Source: Salvelinus alpinus
Taxonomy: Eukaryota > Chordata > Actinopteri > Salmoniformes > Salmonidae
Assembly (NCBI RefSeq): GCF_045679555.1
Contig: NC_092120.1
Location: 13,009,805-13,073,804 of the forward strand
Length of the DNA stretch: 64,000 bases
Direction of reading: 5' to 3'
The notes beneath the pieces were generated by a model. It saw nothing but the letters and a program-made list of their open reading frames with translations, did not search any database and had not been told where the DNA came from. This document shows positions 12,315 to 23,065 of this stretch, one piece after another; the first letter of the stretch is position 1; each line of letters starts with the position of its first letter. The translations under genes and the position numbers were made by a program.

Positions 12315-13499
12315 CTACTCAGGATGAACGCATAGGTAAGCTTTTTTGTGTTTTCCATAGTAATAACAATCCTCTTGGAAGTTGTTGGACTCCACCACTT
12401 CCTTATAGTGGCTGACAGCATGCACCAAGCAGTTGGGGAGACTTCTGCTGAGGACCTGAGCCACATCCATCATGTTCCCCTTCAGTTTCTGCCCCTCAAT
12501 CTCTTGCTGGATCTGACCCTTGTTGATAGGCTTAGGCTGAACACTGAAAGATATCACCACTTTGATGTTGTTCTTGGTCAACACATCAAAGTAATTAGCT
12601 CCTCCTCTACTTCCATGGTACTTCTTTCCAGCTAGCCAGTTGAAAAAGAAAATGCGCTCCTTGTCATTGAAGACCCTGATAGACCAGCTCACCCAGTCAT
12701 ATTTCTTAATAAGGGTGTCTAATAGGGATTTGGTGAAGTCAAGGTCAACACTGCCAGGTTTCTCCTGAAGATGGTGTTCCATGTCCAGTTTGGCCTGATC
12801 AGCAAAGTTTTCAGTGCAATCGTCCACAGCTGCTTTCATGCGGTTCTCAACATCTTCCATACGCTCCTGCCACTTCTTCACCATCTCATCCCCCACAACG
12901 CCTTCCTTGAGGCTGGCGTAACCCATGACAGCAATGATGCCCACCACAAAGAGCTTCTTAAGCCTGGCGCAGAAATCTTCTACTGCCCTTCTACTCCTTT
13001 GTTCTGTGGAAACCACTGTCTCCAGCATGGGGTCACCTGAGGTATTGTCCCCGGTAACGGCATTATAGAGCGCGTCCAGGTTCAAGTCTGCGTCCGTGTT
13101 CTCATAATGGCTGAGGAACTTCTCCATCTTCTTCTCTTTGAACTTGGGCTTGGCGTTGACAAAGTCCTGGAATTTTTCGTACTGGCTGAGCATTTGTGCC
13201 TCACGGTCAAAGTTCTGCTTATTCAAGGAGGTCCTCTGCAGCTCCAGGGCGATTTGGTCAATCTCAGCCTGGATGCCTTCCAGTTTCTGGTTGACCATGC
13301 TGAACTGCTCAGTCAGGTAGCGGGCGTCCTGCCCTTCCGGGTTGCTGAGGATCTCAGAGGAGGCTACGAACACGGCCTCAAGGACGGGATGGAGCTGTCC
13401 CACAGTGGCTGCCAGGACTGCGGAGGCCTGTCCCATGATCTCCACCCCCTTCTCGATCTTGCCCCTGTTCTGCACGAGCCATTCTGCCACACTGGTCAT
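12315..13499 (-). CDS. rpz-like: Rapunzel-like protein (gene B, type 2)
   Basis: Intact 394-aa member of the teleost rapunzel family. The reading frame is open 27 bases further upstream but only from a TTG codon, so the ATG at 13497-13499 (MTSVAEWL) is the likely start. Features match gene A: a hydrophobic N-terminal stretch (23-50, QASAVLAATVGQLHPVLEAV), a charged helical region (about 60-125), the motif EDFCARLKKLF (174-184), a following hydrophobic segment (VVGIIAVMGYASL, 185-197), and a C-terminal domain with KYDWVSWSIRVF (266-277) ending YLCVHPE. No signal peptide. An acceptor lies just upstream (TTTCAG before 13568), and the first exon is probably near 15862-15950. It is the duplicate of gene D. 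Function is unknown; a role in skeletal growth is known only for the zebrafish founder. Confidence 0.92.
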   Translation of the reverse strand: MTSVAEWLVQNRGKIEKGVEIMGQASAVLAATVGQLHPVLEAVFVASSEILSNPEGQDARYLTEQFSMVNQKLEGIQAEIDQIALELQRTSLNKQNFDREAQMLSQYEKFQDFVNAKPKFKEKKMEKFLSHYENTDADLNLDALYNAVTGDNTSGDPMLETVVSTEQRSRRAVEDFCARLKKLFVVGIIAVMGYASLKEGVVGDEMVKKWQERMEDVENRMKAAVDDCTENFADQAKLDMEHHLQEKPGSVDLDFTKSLLDTLIKKYDWVSWSIRVFNDKERIFFFNWLAGKKYHGSRGGANYFDVLTKNNIKVVISFSVQPKPINKGQIQQEIEGQKLKGNMMDVAQVLSRSLPNCLVHAVSHYKEVVESNNFQEDCYYYGKHKKAYLCVHPE

Positions 13500-13752
13500 T
13501 TTGAGGGGTCTATCACAAAGTAACAATGGCCAACAAGGTCTTCAAAGAATCTCCGACTATGTTGATGTCTGAAAGAGAAAGAGGAACAAGAGGAACAAAC
13601 CATAAAACTCTTGTGGAGGTTTGTTGAGGTGAAATAATACATTTGTAAAGGCAGCAATATCAGATTTTGTGTATTTTTTTCTTCTTCTAAGGATTAGCTA
13701 GCTATTAGTTTGAAAAGGTTTGTGTTGGAGATGACTCAATCATCATCATCTC

Positions 13753-14308
13753 CAGTGGTGTAAAGTACTTAAGTAAAAATAATTGAATGTACTACTTAAG
13801 TCATTTTTTGGGGTATTTGTACTCTACTATCTATATTTTTGACAACTTTTACTTTTACTTTACTACATTCCTAAATAACATAATGTACTTTTTACTCCAT
13901 ACATTTTTCCTGACACCCAAAATTATTCGTTACATTTTGAATGCAGGACAGGAAAATGGTCATAGAACATCCCTGGTCATCCCTACTGCCTCTGATCTCG
14001 CGGACTCACTAAACACACATGCTGCATTTGTAAATGATGTCTGATAAAAATTTAAAAAATGGTGCCGTCTGGCTTGCTTAATACAAGGAATTTGAAATGA
14101 TTTATACTGTTACTTTTGATACTTAAATATATTTTAGCAATTACATTTACTTTTGATACTTACATATTTTAAAACCAAATACTTTGGTTTACAACTTTTA
14201 CTCAAGTTGTATTTTACTGGGTGACTTTCACTTTTACTTGAGCCATTTTCTGTTAAGGTATCTTTACTTTTACTCAAGTATGAAAATTGGGTACTTTTTC
14301 CACCACTG
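13753..14308. mobile_element. hAT-type MITE (CAGTGGTGTAAAGTACTT family)
   Basis: Starts CAGTGGTGTAAAGTACTTAA and ends TACTTTTTCCACCACTG, the well-known inverted ends of a fish non-autonomous hAT element. Flanks ATCATCTC and ATCGTATC look like a degraded 8-bp target duplication. It lies in the gene B first intron. No transposase. Confidence 0.85.
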
Positions 14309-15205
14309 ATCGTATCCAACACAGAAAACATGAACAGCGTCTAACACAGATTACATCAGACAGTTGGAGTCAAATAGAACAAGCTACTCTCAGCAATAAA
14401 ACAAATGGAGAACATGTTGGGACATGCAAGAGTCTAGTTTCATGCCACACCCAGAGTCTCAGGTTTATGACAGGTTTATGACAGGACTCGATCACAGCTT
14501 AGGTGGCACTGACTCACTTCAAGACATGATTTAAAATAAACATACTGAATGTTTATGGCGACTCAGAGCAAACATCAAAAGCAGTGTGGGTACTCTCGCT
14601 TTATGATGTGGAGAGTTGCGCAACACTGCAGTGCTGGCTTTTTGGAGTTGAATTGACAAGCCTAACAATAGCCAAGACCCAAATCAAACACAGATGTCTA
14701 CAACCTGGGAAAAAAGGGGATATACTTTGTGAACATATGATTTTCAATGTAAAATACACAAAAGAGATGAGCTCACACATATCTCATTCCACTGAGACAA
14801 TATCCACTACAGAAAAAAGGCACACCCAGAAGGAAAAAAAATCACCACTGCACTTGTTCTGTAATGAAAAACACACTTTTCTCCCACACACTAAAATGTA
14901 AGTTAATTGAAATGCAATTGGGTCATTGAATTCACAGCAACTCCATGTACAATGTAGCATCAGTCATAATTTTTTTTATGAAAAACACGAAATACAGATT
15001 CATATGTACACCCATTTACCATGAGCTTACCAGTAATTGCTGGATGGCAAGATGAATGGTGTCATTTTACATGCTTTCCCAAGGACTACCACTGTACTAA
15101 TTACGTCAGTCCTATTAAATAAGCTAACATCACCAGTTATTGCTATCCCATTTTTAAGTTACACATTGTCCAAAAAATTGTGTTCAGAGTATATTAAATA
15201 ATTGG
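14309..15205. other. Intron 1 of gene B; no gene seen
   Basis: AT-rich non-coding sequence with no recognisable domain or repeat end. Unlike the flanking parts it has no clear counterpart in unit 2. Confidence 0.35.
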
Positions 15206-15861
15206 AATTTTGATGTATTTTGTAGAATTCACTTGTGACTCATCACCACATTGGACTGAAAGCATTTTAATAAAAAAAAAAATACTTACTGAGAAATTGT
15301 CCTGGTTTAGGATATGTCAAGTCTTCACTTGTAAAACAAAAATAGTTGACTGTGAGAATGCTAATCCAAGGGTACAATTAAGAGGAAGAAAAAGGCGAGC
15401 CCCAAACTATTTTTGTAACCAACAGGAGGTATTTTGCCTTCTTTTCAATATCACTCAACTTCTCTCAAATCCTTTGAACATAGGAGTGCTGAATAAAATC
15501 TTATTTCTACCAATTATTTTCCATTCTACTGGGGGAAGAAACAAGCCTAAAGAACTCTTATTGAGACCACATCCTTAAGTCATGAGATACCAGCAAGACC
15601 ACATCCATTAACAATTATATCCCAACATCTCAAATTGCACTTGAATTTCACCTGTTTGTCTTGTCAGTGCACAAACAAAGTGGATCTTTCAAAACCAGTT
15701 CCTCACTTTTTCATATGTCTCAGAGGTAGCCTATACTTCTCAAACAAGATCAGTTTGTCAAAGGATAGAACATCTGGGTAAATACAACTTGACAACCCTT
15801 GATGGTAATTCAAACTGTCCAGCAAGATAGAGCACGATAAAGAAAAGAGGAAGAAACTCAC

Positions 15862-15950
15862 CTCTGATAGTTCAATAAAGTATACAGGGGGTGCAGTCCA
15901 GTTAACCAACTGTGCCTCTGAACACCAGCCTCCTAGTGTTGGGATGTATA
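15862..15950 (-). promoter_or_regulatory. Probable non-coding first exon and promoter of gene B
   Basis: On the minus strand, ACTATCAGAG is followed by a consensus donor GTGAGTTTCTTCC at 15861. The upstream 90 bases (with CATATACATCCC as a weak TATA-like site) and a long GA tract are conserved in unit 2 at 58466-58555. Conservation of exon, donor and tract in both duplicates supports a real 5' UTR exon spliced to the acceptor at 13568. The exact start is not known. Confidence 0.45.
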
Positions 15951-15956
15951 TGTAGT

Positions 15957-16203
15957 CTCTCTCTCTCTCTCTCTCTCTCTTCTCTGTCTCTCTCTCTGTC
16001 TCTCTCCCTCGTCACTCCCCTGTTGGAACTCCTCCATCCCCTCTCTGCATTCCAACAGGAACCCACTCTGAGGGATGAGGGGCAGGCACTGAGACAGATA
16101 ACATCTTGTAAACATTGCCCATGCAAGGACACCACTGCCATTCACATAGGGTGTGAAGGATTGTGTGTGTGTGTGTGTGTCTGTGTGTGTGTGCGTGTGT
16201 ATG
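15957..16203. repeat. CT and GT microsatellites upstream of gene B
   Basis: A CT-rich tract at about 15957-16010 and a GT tract at about 16160-16203 flank about 150 bp of ordinary sequence. The same arrangement recurs at 58558-58787, so both were present before the duplication. Confidence 0.9.
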
Positions 16204-16215
16204 TCCAAGCGTTCA

Positions 16216-16840
16216 AGTGAGTAAGAGAGCCACAAACAAAACCCTGCTTGTTGTGTCTCTATCTATGGCCACTGCTTCCTGCCTCTTTTAACAGTGTTCC
16301 TGCTAAATGCCACTGAGTTCTGTAAAGTAAGCATGACGTTTTACAGATAAGCAATTGCAGTTCCCTAAACAGAGGCAGTTCTTAGTATTTTCAAAACAGC
16401 ACACATAAGGGACATCAGAGCTAAAACGTGTATAATTTTGAACTCTTTTAACCTTGGAAATGCATTATCACTGACAGCAAGCTTTTGGACATTTGAATTG
16501 AGGCGTAGTAATGGAGTTGGAATACACCCTGGAGCTGCAGTGCTCTCAGAGTCACTCCATCACAGTGCTGAGCAGAGCAGTGAAAGGACCTCTGTGTCTC
16601 TGCATCCACACCATGGGAGACAGAGCTCACCCACTGTCTTTGTGCTTCAGCTCTGACCGTGACACACACTGTCTGATATGACCAATCAGTCCAGTTAACA
16701 CTAAAGAGAAGAAAGAGGCGGAGATAGAAGAAGAGGAGAAGGGGTCATGTGTCGTGGCGTCAGGACGGTCAGTCATATTGAGGAGGATTTGGTACCCCCC
16801 CAGTGTTTTTTGTGCCTCCCTGTATCGTCCCGCTGTCAGA
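16216..16840. other. No gene seen
   Basis: Non-coding sequence between the end of duplication unit 1 and an L2 tail. No recognisable domain. Confidence 0.3.
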
Positions 16841-16905
16841 TTTACATTACATTACATTTAAGTCATTTAGCAGACGCTCTTATCCAGAGCGACTTATGCT
16901 AACTC
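16841..16905 (-). mobile_element. L2 LINE 3' tail fragment
   Basis: TTTACATTACATTACATTTA followed by AGCAGACGCTCTTATCCAGA is the complement of the 3' end of the full L2 copy at about 21190-21257. It is a strongly 5'-truncated insertion in the opposite orientation. Confidence 0.85.
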
Positions 16906-17499
16906 ATTACCATCGGAAAGGGGAGGATATGTTTCGCAGGGACTCAACGGTATGTGGCGTGATGGGTAGTATTGACTGACGCTGGGAAACATGCTGACTA
17001 GGAGGTGTCAGTGTGATGAAGCAAAGCTTACTTCCTGAATCCTACTTCCCAAATATTCCACATTACGTAATTTGAGATGTCCCCTATCCTGTTCAAAATT
17101 ACAGTTCACTATCCAGTGTGCTAAAATCCTAAATCATTCATCCATTACCCATTTACCAGCCGGTTTTGTGGTTCATTTTTGAAGAAAAGAGAACTGAAAA
17201 CTACAGATTGGAAACTTCAGAAAGATTCCATCACACGTAAAATGGTATCAATGGAAAATAAGGCCTCATTTAAATAAACATGGCCTTTGAAGGGATTTAT
17301 TTATTACTACCTAATACATACAAATCTAAAGCAGCAGCTGAAAAGATGAGCTCCTACAAATATTGAAATTTAAATGTTTTTTTTAAGAGTAAAGTACATC
17401 GAAAAAAAATCAAAAGAAAACTGCAAACTGAATAGGAGACCAAACAAGCAGCAAACAAAGAAGAAAGGCTTTTGAAAAAGTAACAATTTTTCATAAAAT

Positions 17500-20400
17500 T
17501 ATACCGTTTTCTTAGCTAGCTAAGTTGTTTACCTGTTGCTAGGCAGTTGCTAGGGACATTCCTGAAAGAAGCTAGCTAGCTAACAAGGAGTGTCTAGTTG
17601 GCAGAAGAGAAGAAGGGACAAAGAAGGGACAAAGTGGGACAAAATAAGGACAGAAGAAAAGGGAAAGGGGACATTAAGGTGAAGCAGTCCTCTAAAGACA
17701 CAAAAGACAATAATACAAGAAACAACACTTCTATTGCCTCTCCTTCTATGATACGCACTTCCGGTTTGGTTTGGAGCGAGTAGTTGCATTCCGCTTTGCT
17801 CCACAGGTAGTATTACAGGTAGTATTACATTTCATTTCATTACAGTACAACAGTTTGATTTGTTTGATCTTAGCTGGCTACATAGCCGTCTTTGTATCCA
17901 AGATAATTGTGTAGTCTTGAGTAATTGTCGAGGTTACCTAGCCAGTTAGAGGTTACCTAGCCAGCTACATTTTCAAACAAAGTCAACAACGCAGCCACTG
18001 CTAGCTAGCCTATTTCACCAGCCAGCAGTACTATATCATTTTAGTCAATAAGATTTTTTGCAACGTAAGCTTAACTTTCTGAACATTCGAGACGTGTAGT
18101 CCACTTGTCATTCCAATCTCCTTTGCATTAGCGTAGCCTCTTCTGTAGCCTGTCAACTATGTGTCTGTCTATCCCTGTTCTCTCCTCTCTGCACAGACCA
18201 TACAAACGCTTCACACCGCGTGGCCGCTGCTACTCTAACCTGGTGGTCCGAGCGCGCACGACCCACGTGGAGTTCCAGGTCTCAGGCAGCCTCTGGAACT
18301 GCCGATCTGCGGCCAACAAGGCAGAGTTCATCTCAGCCTATGCTTCCCTCCAGTCCCTCGACTTCTTGGCACTGACGGAAACATGGATTACCACTGATAA
18401 CACTGCTACTCCTACTGCTCTCTCCTCGTCTGCCCACGTGTTCTCGCACACCCCGAGAGCTTCTGGTCAGCGGGGTGGTGGCACTGGGATCCTCATCTCT
18501 CCCAAGTGGACATTCTCTCTTTCTCCCCTGACCCATCTGTCTATCGCCTCCTTTGAATTCCATGCTGTCACAGTTACCAGCCCTTTCAAGCTTAACATCC
18601 TTATCATTTATCGCCCTCCAGGTTCCCTTGGAGAGTTCATCAATGAGCTTGACGCCCTGATAAGTTCCTTTCCTGAGGATGGCTCACCTCTCACAGTTCT
18701 GGGTGACTTTAACCTCCCCACGTCTACCTTTGACTCATTCCTCTCTGCCTCCTTCTTTCCACTCCTCTCCTCTTTTGACCTCACCCTCTCACCTTCCCCC
18801 CCTACTCACAAGGCAGGCAATACGCTTGACCTCATCTTTACTAGATGCTGTTCTTCCACTAATCTCATTGCAACTCCCCTCCAAGTCTCCGACCACTACC
18901 TTGTATCCTTTTCCCTCTCGCTCTCATCCAACACTTCCCACACTGCCCCTACTCGGATGGTATCGCGCCGTCCCAACCTTCGCTCTCTCTCCCCCGCTAC
19001 TCTCTCCTCTTCCATCCTATCATCTCTTCCCTCTGCTCAAACCTTCTCCAACCTATCTCCTGATTCTGCCTCCTCAACCCTCCTCTCCTCCCTTTCTGCA
19101 TCCTTTGACTCTCTATGTCCCCTATCCTCCAGGCCGGCTCGGTCCTCCCCTCCTGCTCCGTGGCTCGACGACTCATTGCGAGCTCACAGAACAGGGCTCC
19201 GGGCAGCCGAGCGGAAATGGAGGAAAACTCGCCTCCCTGCGGACCTGGCATCCTTTCACTCCCTCCTCTCTACATTCTCCTCTTCTGTCTCTGCTGCTAA
19301 AGCCAATTTCTACCACTCTAAATTCCAAGCATCTGCCTCTAACCCTAGGAAGCTCTTTGCCACCTTCTCCTCCCTCCTGAATCCTCCTCCCCCTCCTCCC
19401 CCCTCCTCCCTCTCTGCTGATGACTTCGTCAACCATTTTGAAAAGAAGGTCGACGACATCCGATCCTCGTTTGCTAAGTCAAACGACACCGCTGGTTCTG
19501 CTCACACTGCCCTACCCTGTGCTTTGACCTCTTTCTCCCCTCTCTCTCCAGATGAAATCTCGCGTCTTGTGACGGCCGGCCGCCCAACAACCTGCCCGCT
19601 TGACCCTATCCCCTCCTCTCTTCTCCAGACCATTTCCGGAGACCTTCTCCCTTACCTCACCTCGCTCATCAACTCATCCTTGACCGCTGGCTACGTCCCT
19701 TCCGTCTTCAAGAGAGCGAGAGTTGCACCCCTTCTGAAAAAACCTACACTCGATCCCTCCGATGTCAACAACTACAGACCAGTATCCCTTCTTTCTTTTC
19801 TCTCCAAAACTCTTGAACGTGCCGTCCTTGGCCAGCTCTCCTGCTATCTCTCTCAGAATGACCTTCTTGATCCAAATCAGTCAGGTTTCAAGACTAGTCA
19901 TTCAACTGAGACTGCTCTTCTCTGTGTCACGGAGGCGCTCCGCACTGCTAAAGCTAACTCTCTCTCCTCTGCTCTCATCCTTCTAGACCTATCGGCTGCC
20001 TTTGATACTGTGAACCATCAGATCCTCCTCTCCACCCTCTCCGAGCTGGGCATCTCCGGCGCGGCCCACGCTTGGATTGCGTCCTACCTGACAGGTCGCT
20101 CCTACCAGGTGGCGTGGCGAGAATCTGTCTCCGCACCACGTGCTCTCACCACTGGTGTCCCCCAGGGCTCTGTTCTAGGCCCTCTCCTATTCTCGCTATA
20201 CACCAAGTCACTTGGCTCTGTCATATCCTCACATGGTCTCTCCTATCATTGCTATGCAGACGACACACAATTAATCTTCTCCTTTCCCCCCTCTGATAAC
20301 CAGGTGGTGAATCGCATCTCTGCATGTCTGGCAGACATATCAGTGTGGATGACGGATCACCACCTCAAGCTGAACCTCGGCAAGACGGAGCTGCTCTTCC

Positions 20401-21257
20401 TCCCGGGGAAGGACTGCCCGTTCCATGATCTCGCCATCACGGTTGACAACTCCATTGTGTCCTCCTCCCAGAGTGCTAAGAACCTTGGCGTGATCCTGGA
20501 CAACACCCTGTCGTTCTCAACTAACATCAAGGCGGTGACCCGTTCCTGTAGGTTCATGCTCTACAACATTCGCAGAGTACGACCCTGCCTCACGCAGGAA
20601 GCGGCGCAGGTCCTAATCCAGGCACTTGTCATCTCCCGTCTGGATTACTGCAACTCGCTGTTGGCTGGGCTCCCTGCCTGTGCCATTAAACCCCTACAAC
20701 TCATCCAGAACGCCGCAGCCCGTCTGGTGTTCAACTTTCCCAAGTTCTCTCACGTCACCCCGCTCCTCCGCTCTCTCCACTGGCTTCCAGTTGAAGCTCG
20801 CATCCGCTACAAGACCATGGTGCTTGCCTACGGAGCTGTGAGTGGAACGGCACCTCCGTACCTTCAGGCTCTGATCAGGCCCTACACCCAAACAAGGGCA
20901 CTGCGTTCATCCACCTCTGGCCTGCTCGCCTCCCTACCTCTGAGGAAGTACAGTTCCCGCTCAGCCCAGTCAAAACTGTTCGCTGCTCTGGCACCCCAAT
21001 GGTGGAACAAACTCCCTCACGACGCCAGGTCAGCGGAGTCAATCACCACCTTCCGGAGACACCTGAAACCCCACCTCTTTAAGGAATACCTAGGATAGGA
21101 TAAAGTAATCCTTCTAACCCCCCCCCCCTTAAAAGAGTTAGATGCACTATTGTAAAGTGGTTGTTCCACTGGATATCATAAGGTGAATGCACCAATTTGT
21201 AAGTCGCTCTGGATAAGAGCGTCTGCTAAATGACTTAAATGTAAATGTAAAATGTAA
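17500..21257 (+). mobile_element. L2-clade non-LTR retrotransposon, near full length
   Basis: Contains the intact ORF at 18159-21098 and the typical L2 3' end (AAGTCGCTCTGGATAAGAGC, then GTCTGCTAAATGACTTAAAT) finishing in a short ATGTAAA repeat at 21240-21257. The 5' boundary is uncertain; a Lys-rich 61-aa ORF at 17598-17783 may be 5' leader rather than a true ORF1. Confidence 0.8.
18159..21098 (+). CDS. L2 LINE endonuclease/reverse transcriptase polyprotein
   Basis: Intact 979-aa ORF. The N-terminal APE endonuclease shows Asn47, LTETW with Glu74, YRPPG (151-155), LGDFNLP (181-187) and SDH (244-246), the usual catalytic set. After a Ser/Pro-rich linker, the reverse transcriptase has LLDLSAAFDTVN (608-619), GVPQGSVLGPLLF (666-678) and CYADD (698-702), followed by LNLGKTELLFL. 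The C-terminal part (HWLPVEARIRYKTMVLAYGA) is typical of the L2/CR1 group. It nicks target DNA and copies its own RNA at the nick. No stop or frameshift over 2.9 kb suggests recent insertion. The base composition is C-rich and unlike the AT-rich surroundings. Whether it still moves depends on an intact promoter and 5' end, which I cannot judge. Confidence 0.93.
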   Translation: MCLSIPVLSSLHRPYKRFTPRGRCYSNLVVRARTTHVEFQVSGSLWNCRSAANKAEFISAYASLQSLDFLALTETWITTDNTATPTALSSSAHVFSHTPRASGQRGGGTGILISPKWTFSLSPLTHLSIASFEFHAVTVTSPFKLNILIIYRPPGSLGEFINELDALISSFPEDGSPLTVLGDFNLPTSTFDSFLSASFFPLLSSFDLTLSPSPPTHKAGNTLDLIFTRCCSSTNLIATPLQVSDHYLVSFSLSLSSNTSHTAPTRMVSRRPNLRSLSPATLSSSILSSLPSAQTFSNLSPDSASSTLLSSLSASFDSLCPLSSRPARSSPPAPWLDDSLRAHRTGLRAAERKWRKTRLPADLASFHSLLSTFSSSVSAAKANFYHSKFQASASNPRKLFATFSSLLNPPPPPPPSSLSADDFVNHFEKKVDDIRSSFAKSNDTAGSAHTALPCALTSFSPLSPDEISRLVTAGRPTTCPLDPIPSSLLQTISGDLLPYLTSLINSSLTAGYVPSVFKRARVAPLLKKPTLDPSDVNNYRPVSLLSFLSKTLERAVLGQLSCYLSQNDLLDPNQSGFKTSHSTETALLCVTEALRTAKANSLSSALILLDLSAAFDTVNHQILLSTLSELGISGAAHAWIASYLTGRSYQVAWRESVSAPRALTTGVPQGSVLGPLLFSLYTKSLGSVISSHGLSYHCYADDTQLIFSFPPSDNQVVNRISACLADISVWMTDHHLKLNLGKTELLFLPGKDCPFHDLAITVDNSIVSSSQSAKNLGVILDNTLSFSTNIKAVTRSCRFMLYNIRRVRPCLTQEAAQVLIQALVISRLDYCNSLLAGLPACAIKPLQLIQNAAARLVFNFPKFSHVTPLLRSLHWLPVEARIRYKTMVLAYGAVSGTAPPYLQALIRPYTQTRALRSSTSGLLASLPLRKYSSRSAQSKLFAALAPQWWNKLPHDARSAESITTFRRHLKPHLFKEYLG

Positions 21258-21304
21258 GGGGATTTAAGCACACAAGGTGGAACAATGGTAAAGTCATTAA
21301 AATA

Positions 21305-22735
21305 CTTCTTATGGCTGAAGGGGCAGTATTGAGTAGCTTGGATGAAAGGTGCCCATATCAAACGGCCTGCTCCTCAGTCATAGTTCCTAATATTTGCATT
21401 TTATTATTAGTATTGGATAGAAAACACTCTAAAGTTTCTAAAACTGTTTGAATTATGTCTGTGAGATTAACAGAACTCATATTGGCAGGCAAAATCCTGA
21501 GTTGAAATCAAAACAGGAAGTCAGAAATCTGAGCCTGTGTGTATTCACCAGAGTCCCTAAAGAAATCAAATTAAGCTATTAATGATGTTGCACTGCCTAG
21601 GGGTTCCACTAGATGTCAACCATCAATAGAAATTTCAATGAGACTTCTATGATGTTGTGGGAGAGAATGAGAGCAGAATCAGTGAGGTGTCCATCAAGCA
21701 GCCATTTCCTGATCATGCCTTTTCTTCATGCAAGCCACTGACGTTCCATAGCTGACGAAGAGAACAAAGAATACTCCGGTTGGAACTTTATTGAAGATAT
21801 ATGTTAAAAACATCCTATTGATTGATTCAGTACTTAGTTTGAAATGTTTCTTCGACCGGTAATATCACATTTAGAAGTTTTTGTCCGATATAACGTTGAC
21901 CAGAATTAGCGTTTGGGTATGTAAACCAGACGCGCTAACAAAAGAAGGTATTTGGACATAAATAACGGATTTTTTCGAACAAAACAAACATTTATTGTGG
22001 ACCTGGGATTCCTGGTGTGCTTTCTGATAAAGATCATCAAAGGTAATGGAATATTTATCATGTATTTTTGTGTTTATGGTGACGCCATCTTTGCAGCTGT
22101 GGTATGCTTTTTTTTAGCGCCGTCTCAGATTATAGCGTGCATTTCTTTTTCCGTAAAGTTTTTTTGAAATCTGACATAGCGGTTGCATTAAGGAGAGGTA
22201 TATCAATAATTCAATGTGTATAACTTGTATTATCATCTATATTTATGATGAGTATTTCTGTTGAAACGATGGGCTATGCAAAGTCACTTGATGTTTTTGC
22301 ATTTAGTGAATCTGGTCGCCTCAATGTAAACTCAGATTTTTTGATATAAATATGAATTTAATCAAACAAAACATGCATGTATTGTGTAACATGAAGTCCT
22401 ATGAATGTCATCTGATGAAAATAATCGAAGGTTAGTGATTCATTTTATCTCTATTCTGGTTTTTGTGAAGCTATCTTTAGCTGGAAAAAATGGCTGTGAT
22501 TATTGTGGTTTTGTGGTGACCTAACATAATCGTTTGTAGTGCTTTCACTGAAAAGCCGATTTGAAATCGGACACTTTGGTGGGATTAACAACAAGATTAC
22601 CTTTAAAATGATATAAGACACATGTATGTTTGAGGAATTTTAATTATGAGATTTCTGCTTTTTGAATTTGGCGCCCTGCACTTCGACTGGCTGTTGTCAT
22701 ATTGGTCCCGTTACCGGGACTGCAGCCATAAGAAG
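21305..22735. mobile_element. 1.43-kb TIR element, copy 2
   Basis: Starts CTTCTTATGGCTG and ends CAGCCATAAGAAG. Matches copy 1 (4681-6120) along its length, including AGTAGCTTGGATGAA near the left end and AACAACAAGATTACCTTTAA near the right. Non-coding and non-autonomous. Confidence 0.8.
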
Positions 22736-23065
22736 ATAACTTATTAAATCAACTTAACATTCCTGTTCAACAACTTTAATGTTAATAAACAGGTTGAATA
22801 AGCATTGTTTCTCTTATTATTTTTTGTGCATAATGAATCTGCAGACATTATGGCACACTTTGAACCTCTTTGTCTTCTCTTTGATGATCCTTGTATGCCG
22901 GTTTAGTCTATATAACTAAAATCTCAACAGAATCTCATGATTGATGGTGAGGCACAGAGGCACATGTCCAAATGCTTATGCTGCTAGTGTAGCGTGGTTC
23001 ATTCTGCGTTGTGTATTTTTAATTAGGACGCTGCCACAACTGATGGTCTGCTCGTTGAAATCTTT
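22736..23065. other. No gene; short repeat shared with 62090-62155
   Basis: The stretch TTTGATGATCCTTGTATGCC near 22878, followed by GGTTTAGTCTATATAACTAA, recurs at about 62098-62155 with few changes. The element is not identified. Confidence 0.4.

Larger units (their letters stand above)
11155..16215. repeat. Segmental duplication, unit 1 (contains gene B)
   Basis: The start (CTCCTTTGACAAATAACTGA), the whole gene B, its 3' flank, and the probable first exon with adjoining CT and GT microsatellites all have counterparts in the same order in unit 2 (about 45732-58850). Between them the 13.6-15.2 kb part aligns poorly by eye. Confidence 0.8.

Noticed and set aside
12245-12466. ORF overlapping the end of gene B, with a similar one at 47305-47544 by gene D
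   Set aside because: Similarity is explained by the duplication. It is an alternative frame of the rpz C-terminus with no domain.
13107-13523. 138-aa plus-strand ORF opposite gene B
   Set aside because: Antisense shadow of a leucine/glutamate-rich helical gene.
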